Assembly: GCA_910588615.1 (NCBI GenBank)
Contig: CAJUOI010000012.1
Span: 1 to 55,997, forward strand
Source of the DNA: an uncultured Christensenellaceae bacterium
GTDB lineage: Bacteria > Bacillota > Clostridia > Christensenellales > Borkfalkiaceae
Length of the DNA: 55,997 bases
Direction of reading: 5' to 3'
Part shown: piece after piece, positions 26,255 to 34,003 of the stretch
Position numbering within the stretch: position 1 is the stretch's first letter
Layout: the number at the start of each line of letters is the position of its first letter
Made by a program: the position numbers and the translations under genes
Notes under the pieces: model-generated
Told to the model about the DNA's origin: nothing
Databases searched by the model: none
What the model saw: the letters and a program-made list of their open reading frames with translations, nothing else

Positions 26255-26312
26255 ATTTCAGATACGTTTTGTACAAAACCTAAATTTCAGATACGTTTTG
26301 TACAAAACCTAA
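26255..26312. repeat. Two abutting 29-bp direct repeats, each with a 14-bp palindrome
   Basis: Copies at 26255-26283 and 26284-26312 are identical and touch without a spacer. Each contains GTTTTGTACAAAAC, a perfect 14-bp dyad, followed by CTAA. The 385-bp spacer between the amylase and the recombinase otherwise holds no gene. Its further motifs are AACCTAA/TTAGGTT at 26277, 26306, 26380 and 26444, and GAATAGTT at 26452 (inverted), 26478 and 26547. The dyads look like protein-binding sites; their partner is unknown. Confidence 0.9.
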
Positions 26313-26399
26313 AAAAGAAATGTCAAAATTCTGTAAAATTGCCGCACGTTAAATACCGGTTTTAAATAAAAAACTATAATTAGGTTTTTGAAACAAGAT

Positions 26400-26445
26400 A
26401 AAAACAACCAGAAAGCAATTAAAAACCAGCTTTTGGGTTGTTTTT
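26400..26445 (+). repeat. Long-loop inverted repeat, possible terminator of the glycogen operon
   Basis: AAAAACAACC (26400-26409) is repeated inverted as GGTTGTTTTT (26436-26445) with a 26-nt loop that can pair further inside. The 3' side ends in T5. It could end the glg transcript about 200 nt after the amylase or be a recombination or binding element; the low GC content makes it a weak terminator. Confidence 0.4.
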
Positions 26446-26553
26446 AGGTTCAACTATTCTTAAAATTAGTGTTTTGCGAATAGTTTGCTATCAACCGGAA
26501 TGCGCTTTTTTCATCCCCTTTGACGGCGTGGATTGGGTTCCTTCTTGAATAGT

Positions 26554-26582
26554 TTGACAATTGAGCGCCCTTTTGATATAAT
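26554..26582 (+). promoter_or_regulatory. Consensus sigma-A promoter placed for a leaderless mRNA
   Basis: TTGACA (26554-26559), 17-bp spacer, TATAAT (26577-26582): perfect. Only 7 nt separate TATAAT from ATG 26590, so the transcription start should fall at or next to the A of the start codon. One GAATAGTT copy (26547-26554) abuts the -35. Confidence 0.8.
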
Positions 26583-26589
26583 TGAAACT

Positions 26590-27651
26590 ATGAAAAATCA
26601 CTCTTCGGATTACTACCACGAACGGAATATTAAAAATCTCGACAGAATTGACGAACTCTTAGATGATTTGCCTTCGTTTTGCGAAGATTTTTTACGTGGG
26701 GTCGAAACACGGACGAGCACGCTGACTCGTTTGAACTACTGTTATGACCTGCGTATCTTTTTTCATTTTTTAACGGAAAGGAAATTTCGTAATAAAGTCC
26801 CTCTTGACTTGACGTTGGAAGACTTGGAGCGGGTTACTGATACCGATATCGAAATTTTTCTCAGTACCCTTTCCAACTATCGCTATCACGGGAAACGGCT
26901 CTCCTGCGATGAGCGTGCCAAGGCGCGAAAGCTCTCCACCGTTCGTTCCCTCTTTAAATATTTTTTCAATAAAGGTCTGATTGAGGTGAACAATACGGCG
27001 AAAGTTGCCACGCCGAAGCTTCACGAAAAGGAAATTATTCGCTTGGAAAGCGACGAAGTCGAGGATATGTTAAACGTTGCGGAGTATGGAAACGGTCTTT
27101 CGAATCATGCGAACGGGTATCATGACAAGACGAAGATTCGGGACGTGGCGATTTTAACCCTCTTTCTCGGCACGGGGATCCGTATTTCCGAGCTGGTCGG
27201 TCTGAATAAAAACAGCATCGATTTAACAACGAATTCATTTATCGTTACGCGGAAAGGCGGGAATCATGCAATTTTATATTTTTCCGACGAGGTGGCGGAT
27301 GCGATCCGGACATATTTAATGCAACGGGAGAGCGATCCCAAGGTGCCGCAGGCAGAAGAAGCCCTCTTTCTTTCTATGCAATATAAGCGAATTACGGTGC
27401 GTGCCGTGGAAAATTTAGTGAAAAAGTATGCGAAAATAGTTTCCCCTCTCAAAAAAATTACGCCGCACAAGTTGCGTTCGACCTATGGCACGAGCCTGTA
27501 TCGGCAGACGGGTGATATTTATATCGTCGCGGAGGTCTTGGGACACAAGGACGTTAATACGACGCGCAAGCACTACGCTGCGATTTCCGAGGACAGCCGT
27601 AAGGCGGTTGCGGGCGCGGTGCGTCTGCGCAAAAAGGATGACGATGAGTGA
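26590..27651 (+). CDS. Tyrosine recombinase, XerC/XerD type
   Basis: 353 aa. An N-terminal core-binding domain (about 1-140) is followed by the catalytic domain. Expected residues are seen: Arg in LGTGIRISELVGL, Lys in TRKGGNH, His-x-x-Arg in PHKLRSTYGT, His in LGHKDV and nucleophile Tyr in TTRKHYA. Xer-type recombinases resolve chromosome dimers; phage integrases share the chemistry. The neighbours here are housekeeping (hflX, lexA) and no phage gene is near, which favours a chromosomal role. ATG 26590 is 7 nt from a perfect -10, with no SD. An upstream in-frame ATG at 26533 would place the promoter inside the gene. Confidence 0.88.
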   Translation: MKNHSSDYYHERNIKNLDRIDELLDDLPSFCEDFLRGVETRTSTLTRLNYCYDLRIFFHFLTERKFRNKVPLDLTLEDLERVTDTDIEIFLSTLSNYRYHGKRLSCDERAKARKLSTVRSLFKYFFNKGLIEVNNTAKVATPKLHEKEIIRLESDEVEDMLNVAEYGNGLSNHANGYHDKTKIRDVAILTLFLGTGIRISELVGLNKNSIDLTTNSFIVTRKGGNHAILYFSDEVADAIRTYLMQRESDPKVPQAEEALFLSMQYKRITVRAVENLVKKYAKIVSPLKKITPHKLRSTYGTSLYRQTGDIYIVAEVLGHKDVNTTRKHYAAISEDSRKAVAGAVRLRKKDDDE

Positions 27652-28867
27652 AAAAGTATATATAATTCAGCCTATAGAATCGCCCAAAGTACAAATTTTG
27701 CACGAAGAGGCGATTTCTTTGATTGAAAGCGCGGGCGCGGAATACGCGGGAACTACCTTTCAGAATATCCGCGAAATCAACGCCGCCACATATATCGGCG
27801 CCGGAAAATTGCAGGAAATCCATGATGTGATTGCGGATGAGGATTACACGGTTCTATTCAACGGCGAGCTCTCCCCTTCCCAGATGCTGAATATTTCGGA
27901 GGCGCTCGGGAAAAAGAAGGTCATCGATAGAACGACGCTCATTCTCGATATTTTTGCCCTTCGAGCCGAAAGCAGCGAAGGCAAGATTCAGGTCGAATTG
28001 GCGCAGTTGAAGTATATTTATCCTCGTCTGCGCGGAAAAGGTTCGTCGCTTTCCCGTTTGGGAGGAGGAATCGGCACGCGCGGTCCCGGTGAAAGCAAGC
28101 TCGAAACCGACCGCAGGCATATCAAAGAACGTATTCGGGCTTTGGAAGAGAAGCTGCGGAATACGGAAAAACGCCGCGCCATGCGGACGCAACGCCGAAA
28201 AAAAGACCGAGTGCGTACGGTTGCGCTTGTCGGTTATACGAATACAGGAAAATCGACTCTTATGAACGCTCTGACGGGAGCGAACGTATTGGTACAGAAC
28301 GCCCTGTTCGCCACACTTGACCCAACTTCCCGCGCCTTCGAGATTGACGGCGTGCCCCTTTTGCTCGTCGATACGGTCGGCTTTTTGCAGGATTTGCCCC
28401 ATAATCTCATCGAGGCGTTTAAATCGACGCTGGAGAGCGCGCTATGTTGCGATCTCGCGCTCGTCGTGTGCGACGCGGGAGGAGATTATCAGACGCAGCT
28501 CGATACGACATTATCCACTTTAAAAGATTTGGGTTTCCAATCCCCCTATCTCGTCGTCATGAATAAGTGCGACGGCGTCGAAGATACCCTTTCTCTGTCG
28601 GGCGACGTGCAGATTTCGGCAAAGACGGGCGCGGGCTTGGAGCATTTAAAAACGCGTATTCTGGAGGCGTTGAAGGACGAATATCTTACCGTAAGACTGT
28701 TCGTTCCCTATTCGGCATCGGCAGATTATGCGTTGATTCGGAGCAAGCTGTTTGAAAGAAGCGTGGTCTACGGGGACGAAGGAACGGAGATCGAAGCGGT
28801 CGTGCCTGCGGAAAGCGCCTTTCTCTGCCGTTCCTTTATTCGTGATAATCCTTCGGGTCGCGAATAA
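27644..28867 (+). CDS. hflX: GTPase HflX
   Basis: 407-aa ribosome-associated GTPase that splits stalled or stressed 70S ribosomes. The N-terminal HflX domain ends with the glycine-rich linker (SRLGGGIGTRGPGESKLE). The G domain has VGYTNTGKSTLMN (P-loop), DTVGFLQDLPH (G3) and NKCD (G4). ATG 27644 is chosen because AAGG lies 6 nt upstream and the homologous sequence starts there; it overlaps the recombinase end by 8 nt, so translation is probably coupled. The frame is open 53 codons further back within the recombinase gene. Confidence 0.94.
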   Translation: MSEKVYIIQPIESPKVQILHEEAISLIESAGAEYAGTTFQNIREINAATYIGAGKLQEIHDVIADEDYTVLFNGELSPSQMLNISEALGKKKVIDRTTLILDIFALRAESSEGKIQVELAQLKYIYPRLRGKGSSLSRLGGGIGTRGPGESKLETDRRHIKERIRALEEKLRNTEKRRAMRTQRRKKDRVRTVALVGYTNTGKSTLMNALTGANVLVQNALFATLDPTSRAFEIDGVPLLLVDTVGFLQDLPHNLIEAFKSTLESALCCDLALVVCDAGGDYQTQLDTTLSTLKDLGFQSPYLVVMNKCDGVEDTLSLSGDVQISAKTGAGLEHLKTRILEALKDEYLTVRLFVPYSASADYALIRSKLFERSVVYGDEGTEIEAVVPAESAFLCRSFIRDNPSGRE

Positions 28868-29015
28868 TCTTGTCGATCTTTATCGTGGCATAGTCTTTAA
28901 TCTCCAAGCACTTGCCGCAATTGTCGCAGATTTTCGACGGGTCCAAGTCGCAGGTTTCGCATTCCATGCAGTTATCGCACTCTTTATTTTCATCCAAGAC
29001 GCATCGTTGTTCCAT
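28836..29015 (-). CDS. Small cysteine-rich protein, putative metal/Fe-S binder
   Basis: 59 aa, overlapping the 3' end of hflX by 32 nt on the opposite strand. Eight Cys: Cys5, then Cys13, 16, 19 and 22 (a CxxCxxCxxC run), then Cys30, 33 and 36 (CxxCxxC), followed by a 20-residue charged tail. AAGGAG lies 7 nt before the ATG, and composition and start argue for a real gene. The spacing suggests zinc or an Fe-S cluster. I do not recognise a named family; function unknown. It is divergently oriented from lexA. Confidence 0.72.
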   Translation of the reverse strand: MEQRCVLDENKECDNCMECETCDLDPSKICDNCGKCLEIKDYATIKIDKIIRDPKDYHE

Positions 29016-29094
29016 GGGTTTCTCCTTTTTCTTTATTATAGTCCTCTTTTTTAAAATCCGCAAGAAAAATCGTAAAATAAATTTTAAAATATAT

Positions 29095-29108
29095 GAAACA
29101 TTTGTTTG
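29095..29108. promoter_or_regulatory. Candidate LexA operator
   Basis: AAAC-N4-GTTT (29096-29107) is an inverted repeat close to the Gram-positive SOS box core GAAC-N4-GTTC, with one change in each half-site. It overlaps the -35 of the lexA promoter, as an autoregulatory site would. It also lies upstream of the divergent Cys-rich gene. Confidence 0.45.
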
Positions 29109-29134
29109 CGTTTTGTGTTTAAATATGCTATACT
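29106..29134 (+). promoter_or_regulatory. lexA promoter
   Basis: TTGCGT (29106-29111), 17-bp spacer, TATACT (29129-29134) preceded by TGC (extended -10). GAGGTGATA lies just before ATG 29152. Confidence 0.65.
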
Positions 29135-29151
29135 TTTACTGAGGTGATAGT

Positions 29152-29748
29152 ATGTTGGACGAAAAGAAGCTTTATGCGGTATTGGACTTTATTAACGAAT
29201 ACAGCGAAGATAACGGATTCCCCCCCACCGTGCGAGATATGTGCAGAGAGCTTGGCATTAAATCCACGGCAACGGCTTATGATTATATCAATCGCTTGCG
29301 TGATAAGGGTTTGCTTGATAAGGCGGAAGGCAAAAAACGCGCCGTTGCTTTGAAGTGCGGCGAGTCTGTGCGCGTGCCGCTCATAGGTACGGTTACCGCA
29401 GGTCAGCCAATTTTCGCAACGGAAAATTTTGAAGGATTTTACGCCCTTCCCACGGCGGAATTCCGCGGCGACAATCTGTTTATGTTGCGCGTTAAGGGCA
29501 ACAGTATGATCGAGGCGGGAATTTACAACGGCGATAAAGTCGTCGTACAGAAGCAAGAAACAGCGGACAACGGCGAAATCGTAGTTGCCATGTTTGACGA
29601 CGGCATTTCGGAGGGCGCAACGGTAAAGCGTCTGTTTAAGAGGGACGGAAAAATAGTTCTGCACCCGGAAAATTCGGAGCTGAACGATTTCGTGTTGGAT
29701 GAAGTTACCATTCTCGGTAAAGTTGTAGGCTTGATAAGAAGTATGTAA
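29152..29748 (+). CDS. lexA: LexA repressor
   Basis: 198 aa. SOS repressor that self-cleaves on contact with RecA filaments. The N-terminal winged helix includes PPTVRDMCRELGIKSTATAY. The cleavage site Ala-Gly is in GTVTAGQP. The catalytic Ser is in VKGNSMIEAG and the Lys in GATVKRL. Start ATG 29152 has GAGGTG upstream. Probably autoregulated through the dyad at 29096-29107. Gene order recombinase-hflX-lexA, with a terminator after it. Confidence 0.95.
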   Translation: MLDEKKLYAVLDFINEYSEDNGFPPTVRDMCRELGIKSTATAYDYINRLRDKGLLDKAEGKKRAVALKCGESVRVPLIGTVTAGQPIFATENFEGFYALPTAEFRGDNLFMLRVKGNSMIEAGIYNGDKVVVQKQETADNGEIVVAMFDDGISEGATVKRLFKRDGKIVLHPENSELNDFVLDEVTILGKVVGLIRSM

Positions 29749-29773
29749 AGAATTAATTGCTGCGAATAAAACG

Positions 29774-29807
29774 AAAGCCGAAGCGGTAATCGCTTCGGCT
29801 GTTTTTT
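29774..29807 (+). terminator. Terminator between lexA and convergent rluB
   Basis: A perfect 10-bp stem (29776-29785 with 29791-29800), loop GTAAT, then GTTTTTT. It ends lexA; on the other strand it is followed by TTCGTTTT, so it may also help stop the rluB transcript. Confidence 0.9.
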
Positions 29808-29827
29808 GGGAAATTACCACTACGTTT

Positions 29828-30532
29828 TTATAAATTTTTCAGGTAATATACTTCTTCGGGGGTAAGTCGACGTACGGCGCCGCGGTCAAGCCCCGTCAAG
29901 GTCAGATCGCCGATTTTCGTCCGCTTGATAAAGTCGACGTTTTTGCCGACGACTTCGAACATTTTTCGAATTTCGCGATTCTTCCCTTCCGTTAAAACGA
30001 CGCTCATCTTCGTATAGGTTTTGCCTGTTTCCACTACGGAAACACGGCACTTTTTCGTAACGACGCCCTTTTCGATTTCCACGCCAGCCCGTACGCTGTT
30101 GAGCTGCACTGGGGTTATGGTGCCCTCTACGCGGACGAGATAGGTTTTCGGAATCTCGTTTTTCGGAGCGGTGAGGCGGTAGGCAAGCTCGCCGTCGTTC
30201 GTCAAAATCAACATTCCCTCGGTGTCGTAGTCGAGCCGCCCGACGGGAAACACTCTGCCCGCGCCCTGCGGCAACAAATCCATGACCGTCTTTCTTCCTC
30301 GGTCGTCCGATACTGTGGAAATACAACCCTTCGGTTTATTCAGAAGGTAGTATTCGTATTTGACCTTATGCGACAAAATTTTGCCGTCGAGCTCGACGCA
30401 ATCGTCCGCCGAGACATCGTCGCCCGCCTTTGCCTTTTTTCCGTTGATGGTAACTCTTCCGCTTGCGACGAGTTCGTCGCTTCCTCTGCGGGATGCGATT
30501 CCCTGTTCCGCAAGAAATTTATTGATTCTCAT
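29828..30532 (-). CDS. rluB: 23S/16S rRNA pseudouridine synthase (RsuA/RluB family)
   Basis: 234 aa. The N-terminal S4 RNA-binding domain (MRINKFLAEQGIASRRGSDE) is followed by the synthase domain with the catalytic Asp in VGRLDYDTEG, LLNKPKG and the EGKNREIRKMF motif of this subfamily. Whether the target is 23S (RluB) or 16S (RsuA) cannot be decided from sequence alone; RluB fits the scp-linked position. The ATG lies 2 nt after the dacB-like stop with no SD, so translation is probably coupled. Last gene of the long minus-strand operon. Confidence 0.9.
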   Translation of the reverse strand: MRINKFLAEQGIASRRGSDELVASGRVTINGKKAKAGDDVSADDCVELDGKILSHKVKYEYYLLNKPKGCISTVSDDRGRKTVMDLLPQGAGRVFPVGRLDYDTEGMLILTNDGELAYRLTAPKNEIPKTYLVRVEGTITPVQLNSVRAGVEIEKGVVTKKCRVSVVETGKTYTKMSVVLTEGKNREIRKMFEVVGKNVDFIKRTKIGDLTLTGLDRGAVRRLTPEEVYYLKNL

Positions 30533-30534
30533 AA

Positions 30535-31533
30535 TTAAATCATAATTAAATTTTGCGAAAAAAGCAAGCGATTTTCAAGGTATATTTTCATCGAACCGGC
30601 AATTTCTCCTGCGTATTTCGGAAGAACGGAATCGACTTCCGAAAGGACGTTGATTTTTTCCCGTTCGGCTTGCGTTAACGGATAAATGAAATCGTATTTG
30701 AGGAAAAATCCGTTCCATTCCCCCCGCTTGCAGAGCGATACGAGGCTGTAATTCAAAAATGATTCGTCGAGTAGCTGTGCCGTCCTTTCGAACATTTCCG
30801 GACTGTTGAGCACGACCGATACGATTTTCATTCCCTCTTTTTCTGCCGCTGTTACAAGGCACCGTCCCGCTTTTACGGTGAATCCCGTTTTTACTCCGAC
30901 AGCACCGTCGTAGTTCCAGAGCATCTTATTCTTATTTTTCCAGCCCCGCGCTTCATAATATTTACAGGAAACGATTTTGCAAAACTCTTCGTTTTCCATT
31001 GCTTCGGCTGCAATCAGCGATAAGTCGCGCGCCGTCGTATAGTGGTTGTCGTCGGGCAGCCCGTGCGGATTGGTAAAATGGCTGTGGATGGCGCCGAGCG
31101 AGACGGCTTTTTTGTTCATTGCTTCGGCAAAGCTTTCGATACTGCCGCTGTGGTGCAGTGCGAGCGTTACGGCGCAGTCGTTTCCCGATCGCAACATAAG
31201 TCCGTAAAGCAAATCTCGCACGCTGTATTCATCGCCCGCGCGCAGATAGACGCTTGAGCCCTCCGTCCCTTCCGCTTCTTTGGGGATGACGACGGTTTCG
31301 TCCGGATTTTCTGTGCTCAAAATGACAAGCGCGGTCAAAATCTTCGTCGTACTTGCCATCGGAAGCGTTTCGTTTGCGTTAATTTCGTGTAAAAAGCGTC
31401 TTGAAGAAACCTCCACGACGCATTCCGCACGGCTTGTTGTTGCCGCTTGCACGTGCAACGGCAGAGCAGAAACCAAGGGACAGAGCAAAAGTAAGGCGAT
31501 AAAGGCAAAAATGAGTATTTTTTTCTTAATCAT
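30535..31533 (-). CDS. dacB: D-alanyl-D-alanine carboxypeptidase (S11 family)
   Basis: Trims the terminal D-Ala of peptidoglycan stem peptides outside the membrane. About 332 aa. A signal peptide (IKKKILIFAFIALLLLCPLV) is followed by the three penicillin-binding motifs: ASTTK (SxxK, nucleophile Ser), RSGNDCA (SxN) and GVKTGFT (KTG). The C-terminal part ends in an amphipathic stretch. ATG 31533 overlaps the ytfJ stop region; a GTG at 31569 in the same frame would add 12 residues and has a poorly spaced AAGG. Its place beside ytfJ and scpAB recalls dacB of Bacillus, a sporulation carboxypeptidase, so a spore-cortex role is possible. Confidence 0.88.
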   Translation of the reverse strand: MIKKKILIFAFIALLLLCPLVSALPLHVQAATTSRAECVVEVSSRRFLHEINANETLPMASTTKILTALVILSTENPDETVVIPKEAEGTEGSSVYLRAGDEYSVRDLLYGLMLRSGNDCAVTLALHHSGSIESFAEAMNKKAVSLGAIHSHFTNPHGLPDDNHYTTARDLSLIAAEAMENEEFCKIVSCKYYEARGWKNKNKMLWNYDGAVGVKTGFTVKAGRCLVTAAEKEGMKIVSVVLNSPEMFERTAQLLDESFLNYSLVSLCKRGEWNGFFLKYDFIYPLTQAEREKINVLSEVDSVLPKYAGEIAGSMKIYLENRLLFSQNLIMI

Positions 31534-31903
31534 TTTCGATTTTTTTTGTGATTTTTCCAAGGAGTTCACCTGCCTTATCTATAAGGGTGTCGAACGGATC
31601 GTCCGTGATTCGTAGCAGGCGACATTCCACGCCGTCATCCACAAGAAATCCCGCTGGTTTGATATTGACTACCGTTCCTGCTCCGCCGGCAAAAGGAAAA
31701 CACTCATCGTCCTTAATTGCTTTGACTTCGCCGTATTCTCCTCCGCCCGAGAGGTATCCCATAGTGATTTTTGTAAATGGTATGATTTGTGCGCCGCTGG
31801 CGGATACGATCGGCTGCCCGATGACCGTGTTGACGTCTACGAGACCCGTTAAGCGTTCTGCCGTTTTTTCCAAGATGCTGTCGATTTTTTTGTTCTTATC
31901 CAA
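31526..31903 (-). CDS. ytfJ: GerW/YtfJ-family sporulation protein
   Basis: 125 aa. Typical YtfJ sequence: an N-terminal helix, VNTVIGQPIVSASGAQIIPFTK split by short spacers, then MGYLSGGGEYG and FAGGAGTVVNIKPAGFLV. In Bacillus the homologue (GerW) is a forespore protein needed for normal germination. Start TTG 31903 with GGAGG 10 nt upstream. It overlaps the DUF2953 gene upstream by 55 nt and the carboxypeptidase downstream, in the same ytfI-ytfJ order as Bacillus. Confidence 0.92.
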   Translation of the reverse strand: MDKNKKIDSILEKTAERLTGLVDVNTVIGQPIVSASGAQIIPFTKITMGYLSGGGEYGEVKAIKDDECFPFAGGAGTVVNIKPAGFLVDDGVECRLLRITDDPFDTLIDKAGELLGKITKKIEND

Positions 31904-32430
31904 TTTATTAATGCCTCCAATAATTTTTTCGTGATTGCAACGATGACGATCAGTCCGTTAAAGACTGTGTCTGCTTGTAATGAAAGTTTCACGCAAGCAT
32001 GATTCGTTAACAGAGAATTGCTTTTCAGGGACAGGAAGGGATGCTTCGTTTGCAATACGGAGAAAATTCCGCCCGAGGTTGCCGTGATAGCGGCGCCCAG
32101 CATCAAGCCGTAAACGGTATCCGCTCCGCCCGTTTCCAAAATCGTATGGAAACGGATCAGCTGAAATCCCTTTGCGATATCGAATTTTTGCTTTGTCTCC
32201 GTCATCTTTCCGAAGGAAATAAGAATTGCTTTCTTTTTAGTAACGTGGATCGCAATTCCATCCTTTCTGACCTCGCCGTAGCCGCCGAAAATTTTCAGAT
32301 GCTTGTAAAGACTGATGGAAAACCAGCATTTGTTCTCCTTCACGTCAAGATAAGCGTCCACGCGAAGGTAAACCGGAAGTAGAAGCAACAGCGTGCCGAC
32401 AAAGACGGAGGCAATAAAAAATTCGCCCAT
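31849..32430 (-). CDS. DUF2953 membrane-associated protein (YtfI-like)
   Basis: 193 aa. An N-terminal hydrophobic anchor (IASVFVGTLLLLLPVYL) is followed by a beta-rich region with the YKHLKIFGGYG motif and a second weakly hydrophobic region near residues 155-175. The family has no established biochemical function, but it sits directly before ytfJ in many spore formers, suggesting a sporulation link. No clear SD precedes ATG 32430; it follows scpB by 39 nt. Confidence 0.78.
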   Translation of the reverse strand: MGEFFIASVFVGTLLLLLPVYLRVDAYLDVKENKCWFSISLYKHLKIFGGYGEVRKDGIAIHVTKKKAILISFGKMTETKQKFDIAKGFQLIRFHTILETGGADTVYGLMLGAAITATSGGIFSVLQTKHPFLSLKSNSLLTNHACVKLSLQADTVFNGLIVIVAITKKLLEALINWIRTKKSTASWKKRQNA

Positions 32431-32469
32431 ATCCGTAATATGAGCGAATGAGAATAAAATTATTTAGTT

Positions 32470-33231
32470 TTAAGAAATTTTTACGATATCCGTTTCGTCG
32501 AGCCCGCGCAGGAAGTCCGGAATTTCATAGCCGCCTTCCACCGTTTCTTCTTGCGAATTCGATTTATTCTTTTTGTTCTCCGACGGCTTCTTCCGAGCGT
32601 CATCGTCGTCGCTATCGGTCGTATCGGCAGCGGCAGGCTTTGCCGTTTCCCCGTCGCCGATTTCGCCGTACTCCTCTCTGGCGTAGAGATAGGAATCCTT
32701 GTCCTCGTCCGGTCGGATTGCTTTCATCAGTTCTTCGTAGTCGGGCAGATCTTCGAGAGAGCTTAGGCGGAAACGCTTCAAAAATTCATCCGTCGTAGCA
32801 AAGAGAACGGGTCTGCCTACTGCGTCCTTTCTTCCGCACGGCTCGATAAGTTTAAGCTCGAGCAACGCGTTTACGGCATAGTCGCTGTTGACGCCGCCGC
32901 GGAGAAGTTCGATTTCCGTACGCGTAATCGGCTGTTTGTAAGCAATGATTGCCGCACATTCCAGAATCGTGCGGGTAAGCTCCTTTTCGCGGATAGGGTT
33001 CAATACCGATTCCACTTGTGATTTATAGACGGGATTCGAGCCGAGCTGTACCTTTTTATTGAATTCGAGCAGCTGAATTCCGCCCGACTCCCCGTAGTGC
33101 TTCTTTAATTCTTCGAGCGCCTTGCGGATTTCTCCGTTGCTCGCGCCGAGCTTGTCCGCCATGTCGCTGAGCGCGACGGCTTTTCCCGAAGCAAACAAAA
33201 TTGCTTCAATCGTATTCGTCAATGCTTCCAA
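32470..33231 (-). CDS. scpB: Segregation and condensation protein B
   Basis: 253 aa. Tandem winged-helix kleisin partner of SMC-ScpA for chromosome compaction. Seen: IEAILFASGKAV at the start, RTILECAAIIAYKQPITRTEIE and GRKDAVGRPVLFATTDEFL. The C-terminal 60 residues are charged and low-complexity. Start is TTG 33231 with GGAGG 6 nt upstream; the gene overlaps scpA by 26 nt. Confidence 0.94.
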   Translation of the reverse strand: MEALTNTIEAILFASGKAVALSDMADKLGASNGEIRKALEELKKHYGESGGIQLLEFNKKVQLGSNPVYKSQVESVLNPIREKELTRTILECAAIIAYKQPITRTEIELLRGGVNSDYAVNALLELKLIEPCGRKDAVGRPVLFATTDEFLKRFRLSSLEDLPDYEELMKAIRPDEDKDSYLYAREEYGEIGDGETAKPAAADTTDSDDDDARKKPSENKKNKSNSQEETVEGGYEIPDFLRGLDETDIVKIS

Positions 33232-34003
33232 GGGTGTCCTCCTCGCTTCTGTCCGGATTCATTCTGATTTTGATTTTTCCGAACGTCTCTTCCTGTACGA
33301 CGCGTAGATACTGGTGTTTCAACAGTTCGAGCATCGCCTGAAAGGTCGTAATAATTTCCTGTTTGGTATAATCTTTTGTAAAGAGCTCTTCGAAGCCGAC
33401 TTCCTCTTTAGCTTCGAGATTTTCGAGAATAAAGGTAATTTTTTGCGAAACCGTGTATTCGTCGCGCGGAATCTCTTTGGCTTCCTGTTGCGCCATGGAC
33501 GTTTCCCGCTTTAACAGTAGTGCGGAAAATGCAGAGATCAATCCGTCGAGCGTTAAATTTTCCATGGAAAACACGGTTTTTACTTCCCCGACGTTTTTGT
33601 CTGGCTCCTTAAAGAAATACCCGATCGTTTCCAACTCTTTCAACTTCTTCGTTTCTTCTTTGATGAGCTTGTATTCTTCGATTGCGCGAAGAAGCTCCGC
33701 CTTGTCTTCTTCGATTTGTTCGTCGATGGCGGGATCTTCCATCAAGTTCGGTACGAGCGCTTGCGCTTTTATTTTGATAATCGTTGCGGCAATGTTCAAG
33801 TAGTCGGTAACTTTTTCGACGTCTACGTAAGGAAGTCCCTTCATATAGTCAAGGAACTGCTCGGTTACCTGAGAAACAAAAACGTCCTTGATTTCGATTT
33901 CTTCCTTATTGATTAAAAAGAGTAACAAGTCGAGCGGTCCTTCGAAATTATCGAGGACTGTGGTATAGTCTACGTTCGATTCGAATTGTTCTCTGTTTAC
34001 CAT
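33206..34003 (-). CDS. scpA: Segregation and condensation protein A
   Basis: 265-aa kleisin bridging the SMC heads. The N-terminal DNFEGPLDLLLFLINKEEIEIKD is the family signature (given in part), followed by YLNIAATIIKIKAQALVP and a C-terminal winged helix. ATG 34003 is preferred: the conserved region begins within 20 residues and GGGGG lies about 9 nt upstream. The frame is open 22 codons further back, but that lies inside the protease gene. Confidence 0.94.
   Translation of the reverse strand: MVNREQFESNVDYTTVLDNFEGPLDLLLFLINKEEIEIKDVFVSQVTEQFLDYMKGLPYVDVEKVTDYLNIAATIIKIKAQALVPNLMEDPAIDEQIEEDKAELLRAIEEYKLIKEETKKLKELETIGYFFKEPDKNVGEVKTVFSMENLTLDGLISAFSALLLKRETSMAQQEAKEIPRDEYTVSQKITFILENLEAKEEVGFEELFTKDYTKQEIITTFQAMLELLKHQYLRVVQEETFGKIKIRMNPDRSEEDTLGSIDEYD

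Noticed and set aside
26255..26312. Possible CRISPR array
   Set aside because: Only two copies, directly abutting with no spacers, and no cas genes in the window.
26590..27651. Phage or integrative-element integrase
   Set aside because: No phage, conjugation or excisionase genes and no att-like direct repeats with a tRNA nearby; neighbours are hflX and lexA.
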